Source of the DNA: Burhinus oedicnemus
Taxonomy: Eukaryota; Chordata; Aves; Charadriiformes; Burhinidae
Direction of reading: 5' to 3'
DNA length: 64,000 bases
NCBI GenBank assembly: GCA_008921705.1
Contig: VFFE01006710.1
Coordinates: 1,735,533 to 1,799,532, forward strand
The notes under the pieces were generated by a model. That model did no database searches, was not told where the DNA came from, and saw nothing but the letters and a program-made list of their open reading frames with translations. Positions 1-15,317 of this stretch are shown here, one piece after another. Within the stretch, counting starts at the first letter, position 1; every line of letters starts with the position of its first letter. Both the position numbers and the translations under genes were made by a program.

Positions 1-3000
1 CTGCCCGACTTCATATTGTCACAAAACTTCTGAGTGCTTTTACTAGCCTTTGGCTACATCTACGCTGGTTTCGTTAGTTGTGCCTATAGATACATCTGTG
101 GCTGTTGCACCCTGTGGCCAGAGCGAGTTATGTCCATCCTGCTTGGAGGCGCAGGGTTCCTCTCCAAGCCTGAACCCTCTTCCTCTCCCCCCGGCCTGAA
201 GTTTCCTGTGGGCAACAAGCCGAGATGCGCTCAGGCTGCGTGAGCAGTAGTGGCCAGGAGGAGTGGTTTTCTGGAGTGATTCAGTTGGTGTTGAGGACCC
301 TGTCTCCACACCGGAGGTGTGTCAGTGAAGTGAGGGTGCTTCGGGCTAGCTGTAACGGGGTCCCCCGGACCGCATGCCCAGTGGTGGCCAGAGTTCACGT
401 GAACTGGTCTGGGGGATGTCACTGCTTTAGCTTCACTGGAAAGGAGCCCAGTTCGTGCACTCCCAGACTGGTTTGTGATACAAGCTGAAGCATAGGTATG
501 ATCAGGAGATTTGCCTCAAAATCACACTCCTGATTCAAACATGCTAATGTAGACACAGGCATTGAAAACGTTGCTGCCACATGAGCTGATGATATCTGGA
601 AGTTAAGAAGATAGTAGGAAGAAGAAGTTTAAGAAGACGTTAGGAATGAGAATCAGGCAGATGCACACACCTTGCAAAATTCAGGGTAAAAAACCCTGCA
701 TGTGTGCTGATGTAACAAATATCTATTTGGTTGCCCTCCCCACCCCACCTCTCACCATACGCAGCACAGAACACCGGTTTTCTTGGACATCGAGTCTGCA
801 AACATTGCCTGTCTGCTGAACTTCCCATCCCAGCCTTGGACAGAATGGCTCACACATTAAGCTGGATCCACTAAGAGCCTCTGCAAAACAGGACCATCCC
901 TTTGGGGCTGTGTGGGACAGGACCAACCTCTCGGCATGTCTGTGTCCAATGCCAAGCACAGCCTCTGCAGGACCTTCTTGGTGCTCATCTAACATACATG
1001 CTAAATATTAAAATAATAAAGGCAACTGTGAAAGAAAGCAACCTGTTGACCTGCCTTGCGGTGTTCACTGCCCTCAGCCTTTGTCATCTGCACTCAGCTG
1101 GAGAACTAGCTGCTCCTCGGCCAGATACTCCTTGCCAGCCTGGAGGGACTCAGGCCCACCGTATTTTTGTGCCGCATCCAGCCTGGCTCTCGCACAGTGT
1201 TCCCGCTGCAGCCCCTGAGCCTGCCGGGACAGGCTGGAAGTTGTAGAAAATATTGTCACCAAATGGGCAGGGCTCCTTTGCCACCGATAATATCTCAGCA
1301 GATGTCCTCCAAATGTGCTCACGGTTCTTCCCATTATAGCATCTTTATTTTCCATTTACCTTTCACCGTCCCACCTTTTAAGTTAGCAAAGAGGTTACTC
1401 TTTGCTAAAGATTATTTATGGGAAAAAATGGAGAACAGCTTTGCTGCAGTTGTTTTAAGTGTTTTTGATTTGTTCTTGGGCAGGAAACCTTTGCAATTCA
1501 GTAAAACACCAGTACTCAGATACTTCAAAGCATATAGGTACAAGACTCCCACTGAAAAAATGTATGATTTTCCCTTGTTCATTTACGCTTTTCCGAAATA
1601 AAACAAGTGATCAACAAAGTTGCTACGCTGCATACCTTACACAGGCAGCTCTGTGATCCCATTACCTATAATCTGTTCCCCATAAATCCTGCAGGTTTTA
1701 CTTCCACCTACTGCATCTCATCCCTATTTAGAAAATCAGATCTACCCCAGGGTATCCTTCTGGACGTGTAGAGTTCCACTGAAATCAGCGGGGATCTGTT
1801 TAAGGACATGCCTGCAGAGAGTATCTGTTATTCTATATTTACACAGTACCCAGCATAATAGGACATGAAACCTGATTAAAGCCTCCAAACGCTACTGCCA
1901 TGGAAATCAGTCTTGTTATTGACTGATGACTCAACATGTCTGAATTTAGATGGAAGAGGGCTACTTTCAATTCCCAATTCTTTTATGGACTCTCTGCATA
2001 ACGCAGCCAAGTCATTTAATCTCCATACCTCAGACACTCCTGTATTTAATGCAGAGAAAGTCAATCATTGATTAATTCCCTTCCCCCAGCCCCTTCTCTG
2101 GTTTTTGATTATAGGTTCCTTGGGGCAGACGTTGCCTCTTGTGAGCTGCCAGGACACCGCACAGCACCAGGGAGCTCTGGCAATCCTATAAATGATAAAA
2201 TAGCAATCATGTTCAGTAGCACAGAAGCAGCTGTGATTGCCCTAATATTTGTCCTCATAGAGTCATTTTTAAATTGAAAGCACACCTGGGACAATTCAGT
2301 TCCAGAAGAGACTTAACCCGATCCTGGGATGATGACAACCCCAGAGTAACCTGAGCTACAGCATTGCCTTTAACAAAGTAAGAAAAGGTAAAATGAAGAG
2401 AGTCATAGGGTTTTTTTACAAAATTTAAAGCAATATGGGTGGATTCAAACCTTAAATAAAATATGAGCAGCCACACAGCTTTTCCTCTTCATGAGAACAG
2501 ATGTGGAAAGCTATTATAATTTGCAAACAATGTTACCCCCCCTTATGTGTGTCATTGGAGCTTTTTTATGACATAGCTTCAGCTAGACAGTTTCTTACGT
2601 AACACTGTTATTCTGATTTTATTTCAGACGTAGTTGTTAGGTGATGGCTTTCCATGCATAGGTTCTATTAATAAATAGCCATCAGTTACACAGCTAGTTA
2701 TCTCTCGAATAATCAGTATTTTGAAATTGTGGAGATATTTCCTAGGTTAGAATATTTGCCAAAAGTTAAGCCCAGGAGCAAGCACAGATCCCTGCAGGTA
2801 TGTCATATAACTTGCACAGACAACCGTTATTAATACAAATCACTGCAATTAAAATTGACACATGAGGTAATTAATAGCATGTTGATTGATAAACAAGACC
2901 GCGCTCATTTTATCCAGGCTTTTGTTAATTACCTGCCTGACGTTGCAGCTGACCGGTGAGGACACGCTCCTGCTCTAGGAATGTCGTGGGTTTTGTGTGC

Positions 3001-6000
3001 GTTCCAGTTTACTGGTGTTTAGCTGTACCTTGAAAAATAGCAGTATTTTTTAGCCAGGTTTTGTGTCTACCTGCAGGTTTTGTGTCTACCTGCATCGCAG
3101 CTGGGATACAGTATGCCTCAGTTCATGCACAATAAGGTATGTATTATCTGCCATGTGATGCTACAGTAAATTCTCACATTATTTGCTGACCACAGATTTT
3201 TTCTCTTCTCTCCCCTGTTTCCCCCCCACCATCTGAGAGCGCTGGCAGCCTCCACAGCGCTCTGTAACAGCGAGCACACTGCGACAGTGTTGCAGGGGTT
3301 CCCTATGGCAGAGCCTTCCCAGTGCCATTGATCAAGCCACGAGCACTAGTTAAGTAATGCAAGGTTGCTCTAATTCCCTGACTCATCTCCTGCTCCCCCT
3401 GGAAATCCTAAACGTGGTGCTGGAAACCAAACTGCAGTCCTCTGACTGCAGCAGGACAAAGTAACTTTGATTGCTGAGTCACCACATTGACCCGCACAGC
3501 TCAAATTTCTGTTTATAGTTAGCAATAGTCAAAAATGCTCATTGTAATCTTATCACGGTCGAGGTACTAACTGCACATTCCCTGGAAATGCATTCAGCCT
3601 GGCTTTCTGCTCAGGACTCAGATTCCCCAAATCACTATTTGTGTAATGTTTACAAAAGCACATTTCATTTTAAGTAGCCTTGAATTATTATATTCTTTGG
3701 GTCCTTTTTTTTTTTTTTTACGCATATGTCATCTTAGAGCTAATCAGCATTCTGCTCTTGCGTTTGCAACTGCTGAGAAAGTCAGATCTTAAAAAGCCAT
3801 AACTCCCCGACAATTTCTGCCCGTCAATAGCTCGTACAAGCTGTTTGGGCATAGTGAGTAGTGTGGGGGAAAACTGAAGATCAAGTTATTCTCAGGTATG
3901 AATTAAATCTATTGCTTTGTAGCCGCTGACATGTCTCCTTGCTCTGCATGATGAAATTCTCCTTGGTATGTACTGCATGCTTTTACAAACGCTGCTGTCC
4001 TTCTGAGCGTGATATATGTTTCTCCAATAGAAATCTATGTTTTGCTACAGCGGCATCACTATGCAACACTTCTGATGATGTTAGCTATGAGTCCCACCGT
4101 TTTAGATGCAAACCTTTTGTTCTGGTCCGTGATGTGGCGTGGAATGTGTTTGAGGTGTGCCTGACTGCAGAGACAAATGGAAGAGTAGAAATACTTGCGT
4201 GCTACAGTTTGTTTCTAGAATTGATCTTGACCAGTCAGCATAAAATGCATCGTGTCAATGCCATTGCCATAATGCTCTTTCATTAGGAAAAATGGTCCTT
4301 CTCGGACACGGGGCAAACAGGAGCTGCGTGGGGATGCCTCTGCCACCCTTTCAAACTGGCTAGTAGATAAAAGCGCGCTTGCAATTCCAAAGCAAACTAT
4401 GAAAACAGATCAATGTAAATAAAGATGAAGGAAGAGGAGACTCATGTCAGAGAAGACGTAGATGAAAAGGCATGTGACCAGTTTGAAATACGAATGAGCT
4501 TCTGTTAAAAGAGCTCTCTTTGGTGACCTTCTCTCCTGCCATGTGACCAGATTCTTCAATCAGGCACTGTGAAGTAAAGGAATACCCAAATTGCCTTTAT
4601 TTTCATTTCAGATCTTGCCACGTTAGCATGTACTTGCTGTATTCATTTATTGCCCAAATATTCTCACTTTCTGCTGAAGTCAAAGGGAGTTTTTCTTGTA
4701 ACGTCTCTCCTGGCTCTGCTCTGGGCTGCAGCAGTCGTGCCTGCGACCTTTTACAGGCCCGAAGGCCTGGGGCCAGCCAGCTCCCTGCCATTATCGGGCC
4801 CATCTGGGAAGGGAGCAAGTCATTTTAAAGCCAGCAAGTGGCTGTGGAAGAAAGCTGGTGTCTGTGCAAGATCTTGGGCTGAAGGGCAAATCTCCCTGAA
4901 AACAGCCAGCCCCGGGGTGAGCAGAGGGACCCTCTCTTTGGAGTCTGTATTTAACCAACCCAAATGTCCTAAAACAGGCGTGGAGGGGTAGCGAGGTGGG
5001 TACCTGCATCTATGCAGCCTCTTTATCAGAATCCTTGCAGAATCACAGACCCAGACCTGGAGGCAGCATTCGCTCGGTTGCACCTGGTGCCAAATGCAGC
5101 AAAATGGTAACTCCTTCTTCTCCATCCCCCCTCACTTAGACTTCCAAGGATCACAAAAGAATTTCTGACGTGCTCCAACACTGAACAAAGCAATCTCTGA
5201 TCTTAAGGGGAAAAAAAATTTGGGTTCAGTTTAATACAGGCAACTGGCAGAGATTCAAATTGCATCTTATTTTAGCCAAAGCAGTTCACCAATCCTGCGG
5301 AGAGATGTGAATTTTCAGCTCTAGTCAGATGCCTGATTATTCATTTCTCCTTATCTTGCTTTTAAAATCTTGCCAAGACTGCACCCATCCCTGTATCTCT
5401 AGGCATTTGAATACCACTCAAGAGGCATCTGAACCCTTTGACGGAAGGCCCGTTTTCAAGTCACCACGTAACCTCTCAGAAACCCCTGCAGATGACAGTG
5501 CGCTGACAAAGCGCGCCTCACCTTGGAACGATGCTGCCTCTTACCTGTAGAGGTACCACTCCATCCACCATACCTGAAAGGATCTCTGGGACTGTCAGCC
5601 TGGTCTCACCAGACAGGAGCATGCCCTTTTCTAGGGGATGTTTAAGCAGAGCTACTGTGTGTGACAAATAATATCATTTTTTTTGCTCTAGGCAGAGCCC
5701 AAGATTGAATCCTCAATCAGTTAGTGACTACACAATAGGGGCTTCCTCAAACTACTGAGTCTAAAATGAAAGTGAATGGGAAAGAGGGTAACATGCAGGT
5801 TGTGCAGCATAAACTTAGATTTTTCAAAAATTCCAGTTTTGTTTTCCTCCCAGATATGTTCCCCAGCCAACTTCCTCATCTTCCATTCCCTCCCCACCCA
5901 TGTTTTCTGCAAAGAACCCTTTTGGAGATGCACTTGCACACTTGTTTTCTTCAGAGGCTGATTTCAGTCCCACTGAAGTCCATGTCAGTCCTGAAGAAGG

Positions 6001-9000
6001 ACATGAGAGGATCACGTCTGAGCCCTGGAGCAAGGACAATTAGGCTTCTGGCAGGGCATCATTTACAAAGTCAGAACAGATTTTCTGTATGTGCCACTTG
6101 CAATTAGAGGAGTGACCCGAGTGATGGATAACTCTTGTGCATGCTTTCCACAGGGGCTGGTTTCAGCCCAGGCAAGGGTTAGCCCCACTAGGAGAGACTG
6201 ATGGCATCTGGTATGGCCTGGGAGAAGTGCTATACAAGCCACAGGGTTAGTTTCTTAGCATATCATATAAGAGGACGCTATGGTTTCCTGTATAATCTCC
6301 CACTTTTAGATCTGCTTATAAAAGTGTTTATTGTTCATTACCTTTGACATCAAAAATGGCCACCTGCAACTCTGGAGTACAGCACATGTTGAAAGTGAAA
6401 TTTATTTCAGTTCCCTCTCTTTTACCACTTGGCTTTGTGCGTGGGCTTCAGGTTGGGGTGAGGAAAGTTTAAATGAAATTTCAGATTGGCTAATGCAGAA
6501 CCAAAGTGACTTTTTTAACCTTACAGACATTTCTAAAACACAGCATTTTGTGTGATCCTTGGAGAGTGCATGACTCCAAAACACCTCTCTGAAGAGCTCG
6601 GCTGCGTTTCTCTTATACTTTAGATAGAGCAGGCATCAGTGGCATTGATACGTAATTTAGTCACCACCTTCAGGGTATGTTAAATTAGCAAATTCTCTAA
6701 TTTGCTAGGAATTCACATAGATGAATTGATGATTAAATAGGTGAAGAACCCAAATGGAACAGTTTGTTGCTAATTTAAATGCCATCTCTGTCTAGACCAC
6801 TCTCCTTGTTACATTCTAATTGACCTAATTATTTCCAAAAACACTCTTATTGTCATTTCTTTCACATTTAGATCGTTCTGTATGGGGGCTGGATGTGGGA
6901 GAAGGGCTGTTCTGGTGTATTCCAACAGCAGAGTATTTTAAGCAGCGACTTCGGATAGCAGCAGCAGCAGTGACTGGTTACGGAGCTGCAGAGCTTCACG
7001 TAGACCCAGGGGGAAGATTGTGGGCTACCTGTTTGAACTTCACCGCCGTACAACCACATCCACTTTTACCACGTCTTAAGAATGAATGCATCTCCAGAAA
7101 GGTCTTCTCATTTTCAGCAGAGTTTCAATATTAGTGCTCCGACATTCAATCGAGTTACTGCCGTTTGACAAGCTAGTGCTTGTCAGCCCAACTGAGCTGG
7201 GCGACTCTTATAACCGTGTGCACGCTTCGTCTCCTGTAAAGGCAGTGGAATGGTACTTCTTGTGGTGGGGAAAGCAAAACTGAAGTAGCGCACAGTTGCT
7301 GTAGGGAGCTATTGTTATTGCTTGTAGGAGCAAGTACCCACAGAGTTACCACATCTCAGCTGACATGAGGTAGCTTGTTCACTTGCAGTAACTGGATCGT
7401 GCATCTGAGCCCTGCAGAGACCCGGGTTTCCCTCAAGTAACAGTATTATCTTTAAGGTACGGTAGCAATAACATCAGGTGTAGGATGAAGGAAAACTGAA
7501 TGTTAAAACACATTTCTAGTCCTCTGGAACGTCTATTTTTAATGTCAGAAAAAAACCCCAGACTGCCTGTAGATATTGTGCATGTAGAATCCATCATGGT
7601 CACTGGTAAGCTGCTGCAGTGGTCCATCAGCTGCCCTAAAAACATGCTTTACACATTCAGGCCGAACTGAAGAAGTTTCACCCTCCAATTCCTGGTCCTG
7701 TTTTACCTTTGGCTGTTGGACGTTCACCTAAAGTTACGTACAATCATCGATGGAGCCAGAATGGCTGTAATTACGATTAACTCTTCTAGACTGCACGGGC
7801 AGATATCAACATGCATGACCAAAGCAGTCTCTTGGTTCCCTCATTTAGGGAGAGAAACTGAGGTGAGGGAAAGAAAAATGACTTGCCCAGGGTTGCACAC
7901 AAAATCAGTGATGGTGCAAGTAGGGGAACCTGGCTGGCCTGCTTCAAGGATCGTCTCATCAGGCAGGAACATTTTAACCAAAGTTCATGCTAACTTTAGC
8001 CTGTCCTTCACTGATTTTAGCTGAGTTACCCCTGGATCAGGTCTGGTGGCTGAGAGAAGAGAATGAGGTTTAAGATGCATAAAACCGCATTTTGTTATCC
8101 CTGGTGGCTGCTGTGATTTTTCTCAGCTTTCTGTAGCTGGAGATGTGTCAGTCAGATGCTGTGCCAGATGTTTCCCACAAACTGTCACATAAATGAAATA
8201 GCTGGAACGAGGTAGGAACGTACCCGATTGCCGACCGGCTGCCAGTGCCCGCTGACTGCATTTGTCAAACCACAGCTCTGCTCTCCTTACAGTCAACCTC
8301 AGAAGACCTGTCCATCCAAGAGACCCAGAGCAGGTGGTGATGGCCACGGCGACTGGGAGAATACAACTTAAGTGGCCACCCTGGACCAGGCTGCCCCTTT
8401 CTCTCACTCCTAAATGACTGAGAGATGCCTTGGCGAGGGCTGGTCACTGTGGGACTCTTTTAGTGGCAGTGCTGAAGACTCGGGCAGAAGGGCAGTTGCA
8501 CAACCATGGACAAGAAATAGCCCAAAGCTTGTTGGTGTGAATGGTCCTGCTCCAAAAAACCTCCCAAAAACTTCCGCAGCAAAGTTTCTTTTCCAACTCC
8601 AGAGTGCCAGGAGGGTGTTTCCTTCAGATCAGACTAAACCTGGATCTGGGGCTTTATAGGAGATTTTCAGCTTATGTAGCACTGAATGTTTTCTGTTGCA
8701 TCAGGCCATCAGAAATTTCTGTCATGTACTCATTTCCCAAATTAAGGGCATAAAAAGATGGTGCAGGCAGCCAAGTCTCACACAGATCCGGCAGTGTACT
8801 GCCAAATCTTTACACGTTGCCACTGACCAATGCAACAGCCAGCAGCCAAAAGCAGCTCTCTAAATCCAGCAACCTCCTCCAGAGCTGGTGCACGATGTGC
8901 AGATGCAGAATGTCCCACGTCCTCTGCGGACCACTGGCCAGAGGCTCCCCAGCCTGGCCCTCGATTTCCTGATCCCACCATGCTACATCGATAGCAGGGA

Positions 9001-12000
9001 AATTGGTCTTTTCATTTCCTCCGGACAGTCTCTCCCTTCCCACCCTTAGATCCCCAAATTCTTGTGGATTTCATCTGAGAAATAAACCCTTTATTATGGA
9101 AGTTAGAGATAAAAATCGGTGTAACAGCTGCTCTGTCCTTCCAGCGCTTTGCACATTATTATTCACTGCACCTTCAGATGTATCTTAGGAAGTTTGTGGT
9201 TTAGGACATCAACAGTCACCTGAAACAATATCCTACATAAACCCTCTGATTGCATCAGTGATCTCTCCTCTGCCCATCACAGACTTCCCTCCCTCTTCTG
9301 GTACTTCAGGGAGCTCTTTGGTCTTTCCCAGGTTTTCTATGTTAGTCGTCTGCTCATTTCTATGATCAAATTGCAGATAAATTCATGAGGCATTTGCAGA
9401 CAACTTTTTCTTTTTTAAACTTATAGCATGATTTTTCACTTATGATTTTCCCAAAACATGGGAACTAAAATTCTTCTTGTGTGTGCACAGTATTTTTCTC
9501 TGAACAATATTTCTGCATGCAATTAAAAAAACCCTGATTCTGTACATTTTATAAATAAAGCCTCTAGACTTATATTTAGATTACAATGATCTCTTGGGCA
9601 TGAACTGTCTTTCCAGTCTCTATTTATGAAGTGCCCAACACAATAGTAACAATAAAAACAATGTCATCTAGTTGCATTCAGACAGTAAAGATCTATTACC
9701 AGCTATATCTGGATATCCTCCTTTCATCAGTGGCATATGAAAAAAACTTCCATGAAAATTTCTCACTGAAAAAAAAATAAAATTAGATTTCCACCAAAGA
9801 GAAATATTCTTGGGAAATTTCAGTTTTACTCATTTTGTCGTTTTCGTTGGAAAACTGGGCACCTAAAATCGCAAAAAGTTCTGTTCAAACAAAACTTAGG
9901 GTTTGGACATGTTGAGGTAAAAAACCACAATTTTTTGTTTCGGCTGAAAGCTGCCAACAACAGAGGTTGTTTTTTAATTGATAATCAAAAATTCCTCTTG
10001 CTATTCTTTTGTTTTTCAGCAAAAACTGCTGAACAACATTTTTTTGCCAACTCTAGTGCAAATAACCTCTCTTCTGGTTTTGACAACTTCCTTGGGATTA
10101 TGTTGCTCTATTTCAAGTTCTTCCTTGTTTTCTTTCCTCTACCTTAATGCCAGCGTTGGCACCGAAGCTTCCCTTAATGATGACATATGTTCCTCACTCA
10201 TTCAGAATATGATCTAATGCTTTATATAGAGCATCTGTTTATTTATCTGTGGGACATGTGGCTAGAACATAAACTTGAATGAGCTGTGGGAAAGGCCAAT
10301 TTTAAATATGAAAATAGACTAACATTGGTGTACTTACAGACACTCACAACTCCCTAACTTGATTATTAGTCACAGAAAATGCTTAGACATTCTCATGACA
10401 ATTAGTATAAACATTATTCTTTCCATTGGAAAAAAATATTATTGTAGCTGGACAAACAAACCGACCCACAACTTGAAAATGAATTTCATTCTAAAATTGC
10501 CTTTGAAGGCATAATTCAGTAGCGGTGCTTAATATTCTCAGCTGTCATCGACCATGCAGTAATTAGTTTCCGTTCTAATGAATATTTATTTATATGAACA
10601 AGGTATAAGCATTGCAAATATCATATGTATTTGACCACAGTTTATGATGATGATATTGTATGATTGCATGTATGTATTCGTTATTATTACATGAATATTT
10701 CATAGATCAGTGTAAAATGTAATTACACCCTACTATGTTTGCTTAATGCCAGTGTCAACAGTTTGATCAAGATTAGCATAAGATCAAATAATTTTCTCAA
10801 AGCAGACCCAAGTTTCTCATCTCTGGTACCAGGATCAAGATTTTGGGGATCATAAATCCCAGTAAGGTGCTCAGGGTACTTGACATTTTCCACAGCTTGA
10901 ATCACTTGATAGAAAACTTTTCCTCAAGTCAAAGGCAAACGTCTTGGGGGGGAGAAGCAGGTTTAGTTTTCTTGAATGTTTAATTCTAGAAGAATCAAAT
11001 AGACAGAGCATTTAGTTATTGTGTGTGATGCGAAGATCTGCAGTCCATTTAAAGACACCTACCCATCGTTCTTGCTAGTTTCAGGAAGAGTCCTAAATAC
11101 AAGAAATCCTTGTATCCTGCTGTCAGTAAGAATAAGATATTGTTTCCTTGCATGCTAACACACCTAAACTATTATATCAGTTGTTTGAAAATCTCCTGTT
11201 TGCCTGAAATGTTGGAAGTTCTCTGTAATCACAAATATCCCCTAAAAATGAAAGATCAGAGAGAAAATAAAGCACTGCTTTCTATTTTTGTCAGTGTTTA
11301 CTTTGTTCCGTTGTTCACATGTCATACACGAAGCCATTTCAGTTTCCTCTGTCGAGACAGTTTCTCTTGCAGTTTCAGTGTCTTTCTCACAAAGTAAGAC
11401 GGCAGAGAAAACATGTTTTAAAAATAGGAAAATGTGATTGTGAAACCGCAAAGTTGTGTTTTGTACAGAGGAGAGGTGAAGATGCTCAGAAAGAGGTACC
11501 GCACAGAAATCCCTTTAATCGAACTTTTGAATTGACAAAGGCTTACTAAAGATGAAACTCCTCACTTTTATACTCATACCAGCCTTGGTATCAGAACCTG
11601 TGTACATTTGCGCGTGGGAGATGATTTCTCAATATTATTCAGCTACATAATTTCCCTTTTTTCTTGTGATTCCCCATTTTCAGCTCCTTTCATTTGCTGG
11701 TAATGCTGCCCCAAATTGTTGGTAATTTCTGAAATACTTTTGCTGAGATCCTAAATCATGAAGATTTCACTTGATTAATCCCATCAGTGCTGCAATACCA
11801 AGGCAGCACTGTGGGACTCAGCTCAGGTCCGTTGCTGGTTTGGTCTGTTTTGATATTGCTTAGGGCTTGGGGGTTTTTGTAATGACGATGGGATGGTGGG
11901 GAGTGCTAGGTGGGAATGAAACCCTTTCCATGGACAGGTTCACAGACAACTTGCCTTTCTGAGCCTCTTAATTGTGAAGCATGTACTGACATTTTCTACT

Positions 12001-15000
12001 AGTTGCTCTTGACAATCTCTGAATGATGTATGTGGTTTTGCTTAAGACTTTAACTAAACTTTATGTTTACTTGCCTTCCTTGTGTGTAAGGCAGAACCTC
12101 ATGTGTTCTGCAAGGGGCATATTCCCACCAGCAGAACCTGCCTGTGCTGCTCCCTGTCCCATTCTCCTGAGCATTATGGGCCCAGACCACGCATGGATTT
12201 CATGAGAGCTGGGTGGCAGAGGCGTGGGACGGGCTTCAGAGGTTCAGAGTGCTGAGAAACCCCTTGGAGGGAGACAACTGATGGTCAGAGGTCTGTTTCA
12301 AGGCCTTGAGTGGTGTGCTGTCTTGGAAGAACTGAAGGATTTTTGTTGCTTTTAGGAAATGACTTGGTTTGGAAAAGTTCTGGAAAAGGAGCCAGGATTT
12401 GTCTTTGCCTAAAGTCCTTCTAAGTCATGTTGGCTCAAGAGGTTGAGATGGTTCCCAGGTGTTTGGACTGAAACCACGAGCCAAGGTGACGGTATGCACA
12501 CAGTTTGTCGCAACATAATGTGCACAGTGCCTGGCACAGGTTTTGTAACACATGGAGTTACGGTAAGAGAGTGCCCAGACCCAGTGTCTCTGCTATTTCC
12601 CTCTAAAAGGCCACCAGCTACCAAAGCCTTGAAAGATGCTTGGCAGAGGGGTGACAAGAGCCACAAGCTTCCCAGGCACTGCCCATTTTGGGGTTGTGTA
12701 GCATTCTGCGTTTCATCTCACATGGGCTGTTTTTCATGGTGTAACAGGTCGATTTCAGCACTTTGCTACCTTGCTTCTACCAGCTGTTCCCGTAATCGCT
12801 GCGTAGCCAGCACCGTTGTAACTTCAGCTGCTAAGCCTTCAGGTCGTCTTGGTTTTAATCTTCCTATACTTTTCCCTGAATCAAATCACAAAGGTCCGTC
12901 CTCGCAAAGAGCGGTCCTCTTCTTGTTGCGCTACTGCTTGTTCTGCAGCTGAATCTTTCCCCGATGCTTCCCTGGTGCTTCGCGTCTGAGGCACAACACA
13001 AAGACATGCAATGCAACGTGCTCCCTCCTTATTATTATAGATTGATGTTGAAAGGAGTGCTGCATGTAAGATTTTAATCAAGAAACTGCAGCAAGTTTAT
13101 GAGCAATATATATCTCTCTTAATTTGGCCAGCAACGAAAATATGGTTGGCAGGGGGAAAAAAGAAAACTCCTCTCTCACCAATGTACTTTCCAACATGAA
13201 AAAAGGATTTTGAATAAAGTGGCAATATGGATGCATTTGAAACTGCGAAATGTGATTCTTAATTGCTCATGATTGTCTCTCCAACAACTGGTAGGTTAAC
13301 CACGGCAGGCTGACAGCCTGTACTAACTGACAATCAATATTGTTGAAGCGCAGAACCTTTGCCTGCGAGACACAAAAACATTTCATTTTCAAACACTACA
13401 GGACATCTGCTTCTGGAGAGAAAAAGTTGCTTCTTCTCGGCAATATGCACCGACTTGTAACTTATTTTTTTTCCTTGCTCGGAGGAAACAAAAGTCTTCT
13501 TTATACCATATCCTTTCCACTAATCTGGCAGCAATCCAGTGTGGGTTTAAACAGATGTTCTGGAAAAAAATATGGCATATACAAATGAGATGGAATCCAG
13601 CAACTCAGTCATGGATTATTACAGATATAAAATATGAAGAGCTAAATTCTTCCCAGATACACATTCTATAGAATATTTGGCACTAGATGTAAGAACAGCA
13701 CACAAACAAATCATTAATACCCTCATTATAATAATTATTATATATTTAGCACAAAGACCCCAGGCTGGCTCAAACCCTTCATGTTAAATACTGTACAGAT
13801 GCACGTTCAGGCTGAGGAGTTTGCATTCAAATGGCTGCATGCACCAAAGACTTAGATATGTAAGTAACTTTACTAGTGCATGTTTACAGGATTAAGCTCC
13901 ACATGTGATTATATTATTGGCAACAACGGGCCTTTCTTACTTTCCATGCTGCAGCCTTTGAATAAATCACACAGTAATGAATGATTTCATGTTAAAAGGA
14001 AAGAATTTGAATCTTGCTGCATGTAAGTCTACTAAGCCTTAGGGCTGCCACAGGGTTAGAAGCTCAGTGGCAGAAATCATATGGACACACACTTCATACA
14101 TATATGTTACACACGAGGCCATGAAACTGATAAAATTACCTTTTAAATGCTGAAATGCATCATACGGTCTCCTGATGTGAAGGGCAATCACCTAAGCCCT
14201 GAGCTCTGGTACCACTCCTGGGATGACCTATAAAAGCAGCTGGGAAGAAGAGCTGGTACCACACGATGGGCCAGCTGCGAGGTGGGAATGAGGGATGCCG
14301 CAGCTTTGGGAAAGGCACAAGGAAAGAATGTGCTTTCAGCTTTTACTGGTATTGTAGAGAGAATATGATCTGATGGACAGATTAATATCTCAGTGCAAGT
14401 ATACCTGCATGGCCGTGGAGACCCCAGTCTTCCCACATTTCTGGGTGAATCTTCGCCTCCTGCATTCAGCCTGAGCTCCTGGAGGCTGGGAGTGTGCGTA
14501 CCATAACCTGCTTTTCTCCAAAGCTTTTATTTTTAACTTTTCCCATTTTTCCACCTCCGTCACCTTATTTAATCTGAATTTGAAATGAATTTGCTTCAGG
14601 CAACTCTGGTGTCCTTTCCACAAAATGTGTTTTCCCAAAAAACAACTCCCCTTTTAAATAGCCCTGAGAATGTATAGCAACGAGGCCCAATACTTATGGA
14701 AATAAACTAAAAAAATCAACTTTTTTGAGCATTCACAAAAGACATTTGATTACTTGATAAAGACTTCTGTTTCCTATTGTTGTTATTGCTGAACAAAATA
14801 AAATGAAAGACGTTGGGGAGATGCCAGAGTGAGGAGTAGGAGGGATTCATTTATCCCCATTTTCCCGACTGCTTTTCAGTCTCTAACTTCTCATCATTTC
14901 GTCAACTTCAGAAAAGTTACAGGGAATTGAAAGTACAGCAAACTCTAGCTTTTCTACCCCCATACTTTTTGAAACGAGAGCTTACTTGATGGGTTGCAAT

Positions 15001-15317
15001 GGAGAAATAGTGAGAAAATGTAAATGGGGAAGACAAAGAACTGGGCAGGTTTCTTTTCTCCCCTGGAGCCAAGGTGAAACACCAAACATCAGAAATTTGC
15101 GAAATCCAAGGATGTCAGAAAATCGCCCTCTAAGAAGTATCCCAAATGCAACTGGAAGAGCTGCTGCATTTGAAATGCCGTGAAAGAAAAGCAACCTGAA
15201 CTTTTCTTCCCAGGAGTATGACAAGTCTGTTCCTTCCTTTCCCCACCGCTGCCTGTTGCTGCTACGTGTGTTTTCTTGCCCGACTGCTGCAAAGGGCTGG
15301 GGTCACTGCGAGAGCCG

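Noticed and set aside
12443..12952. 169-codon plus-strand frame
   Set aside because: No domain, signal or homology was recognised. The length is within chance for a window of this size.
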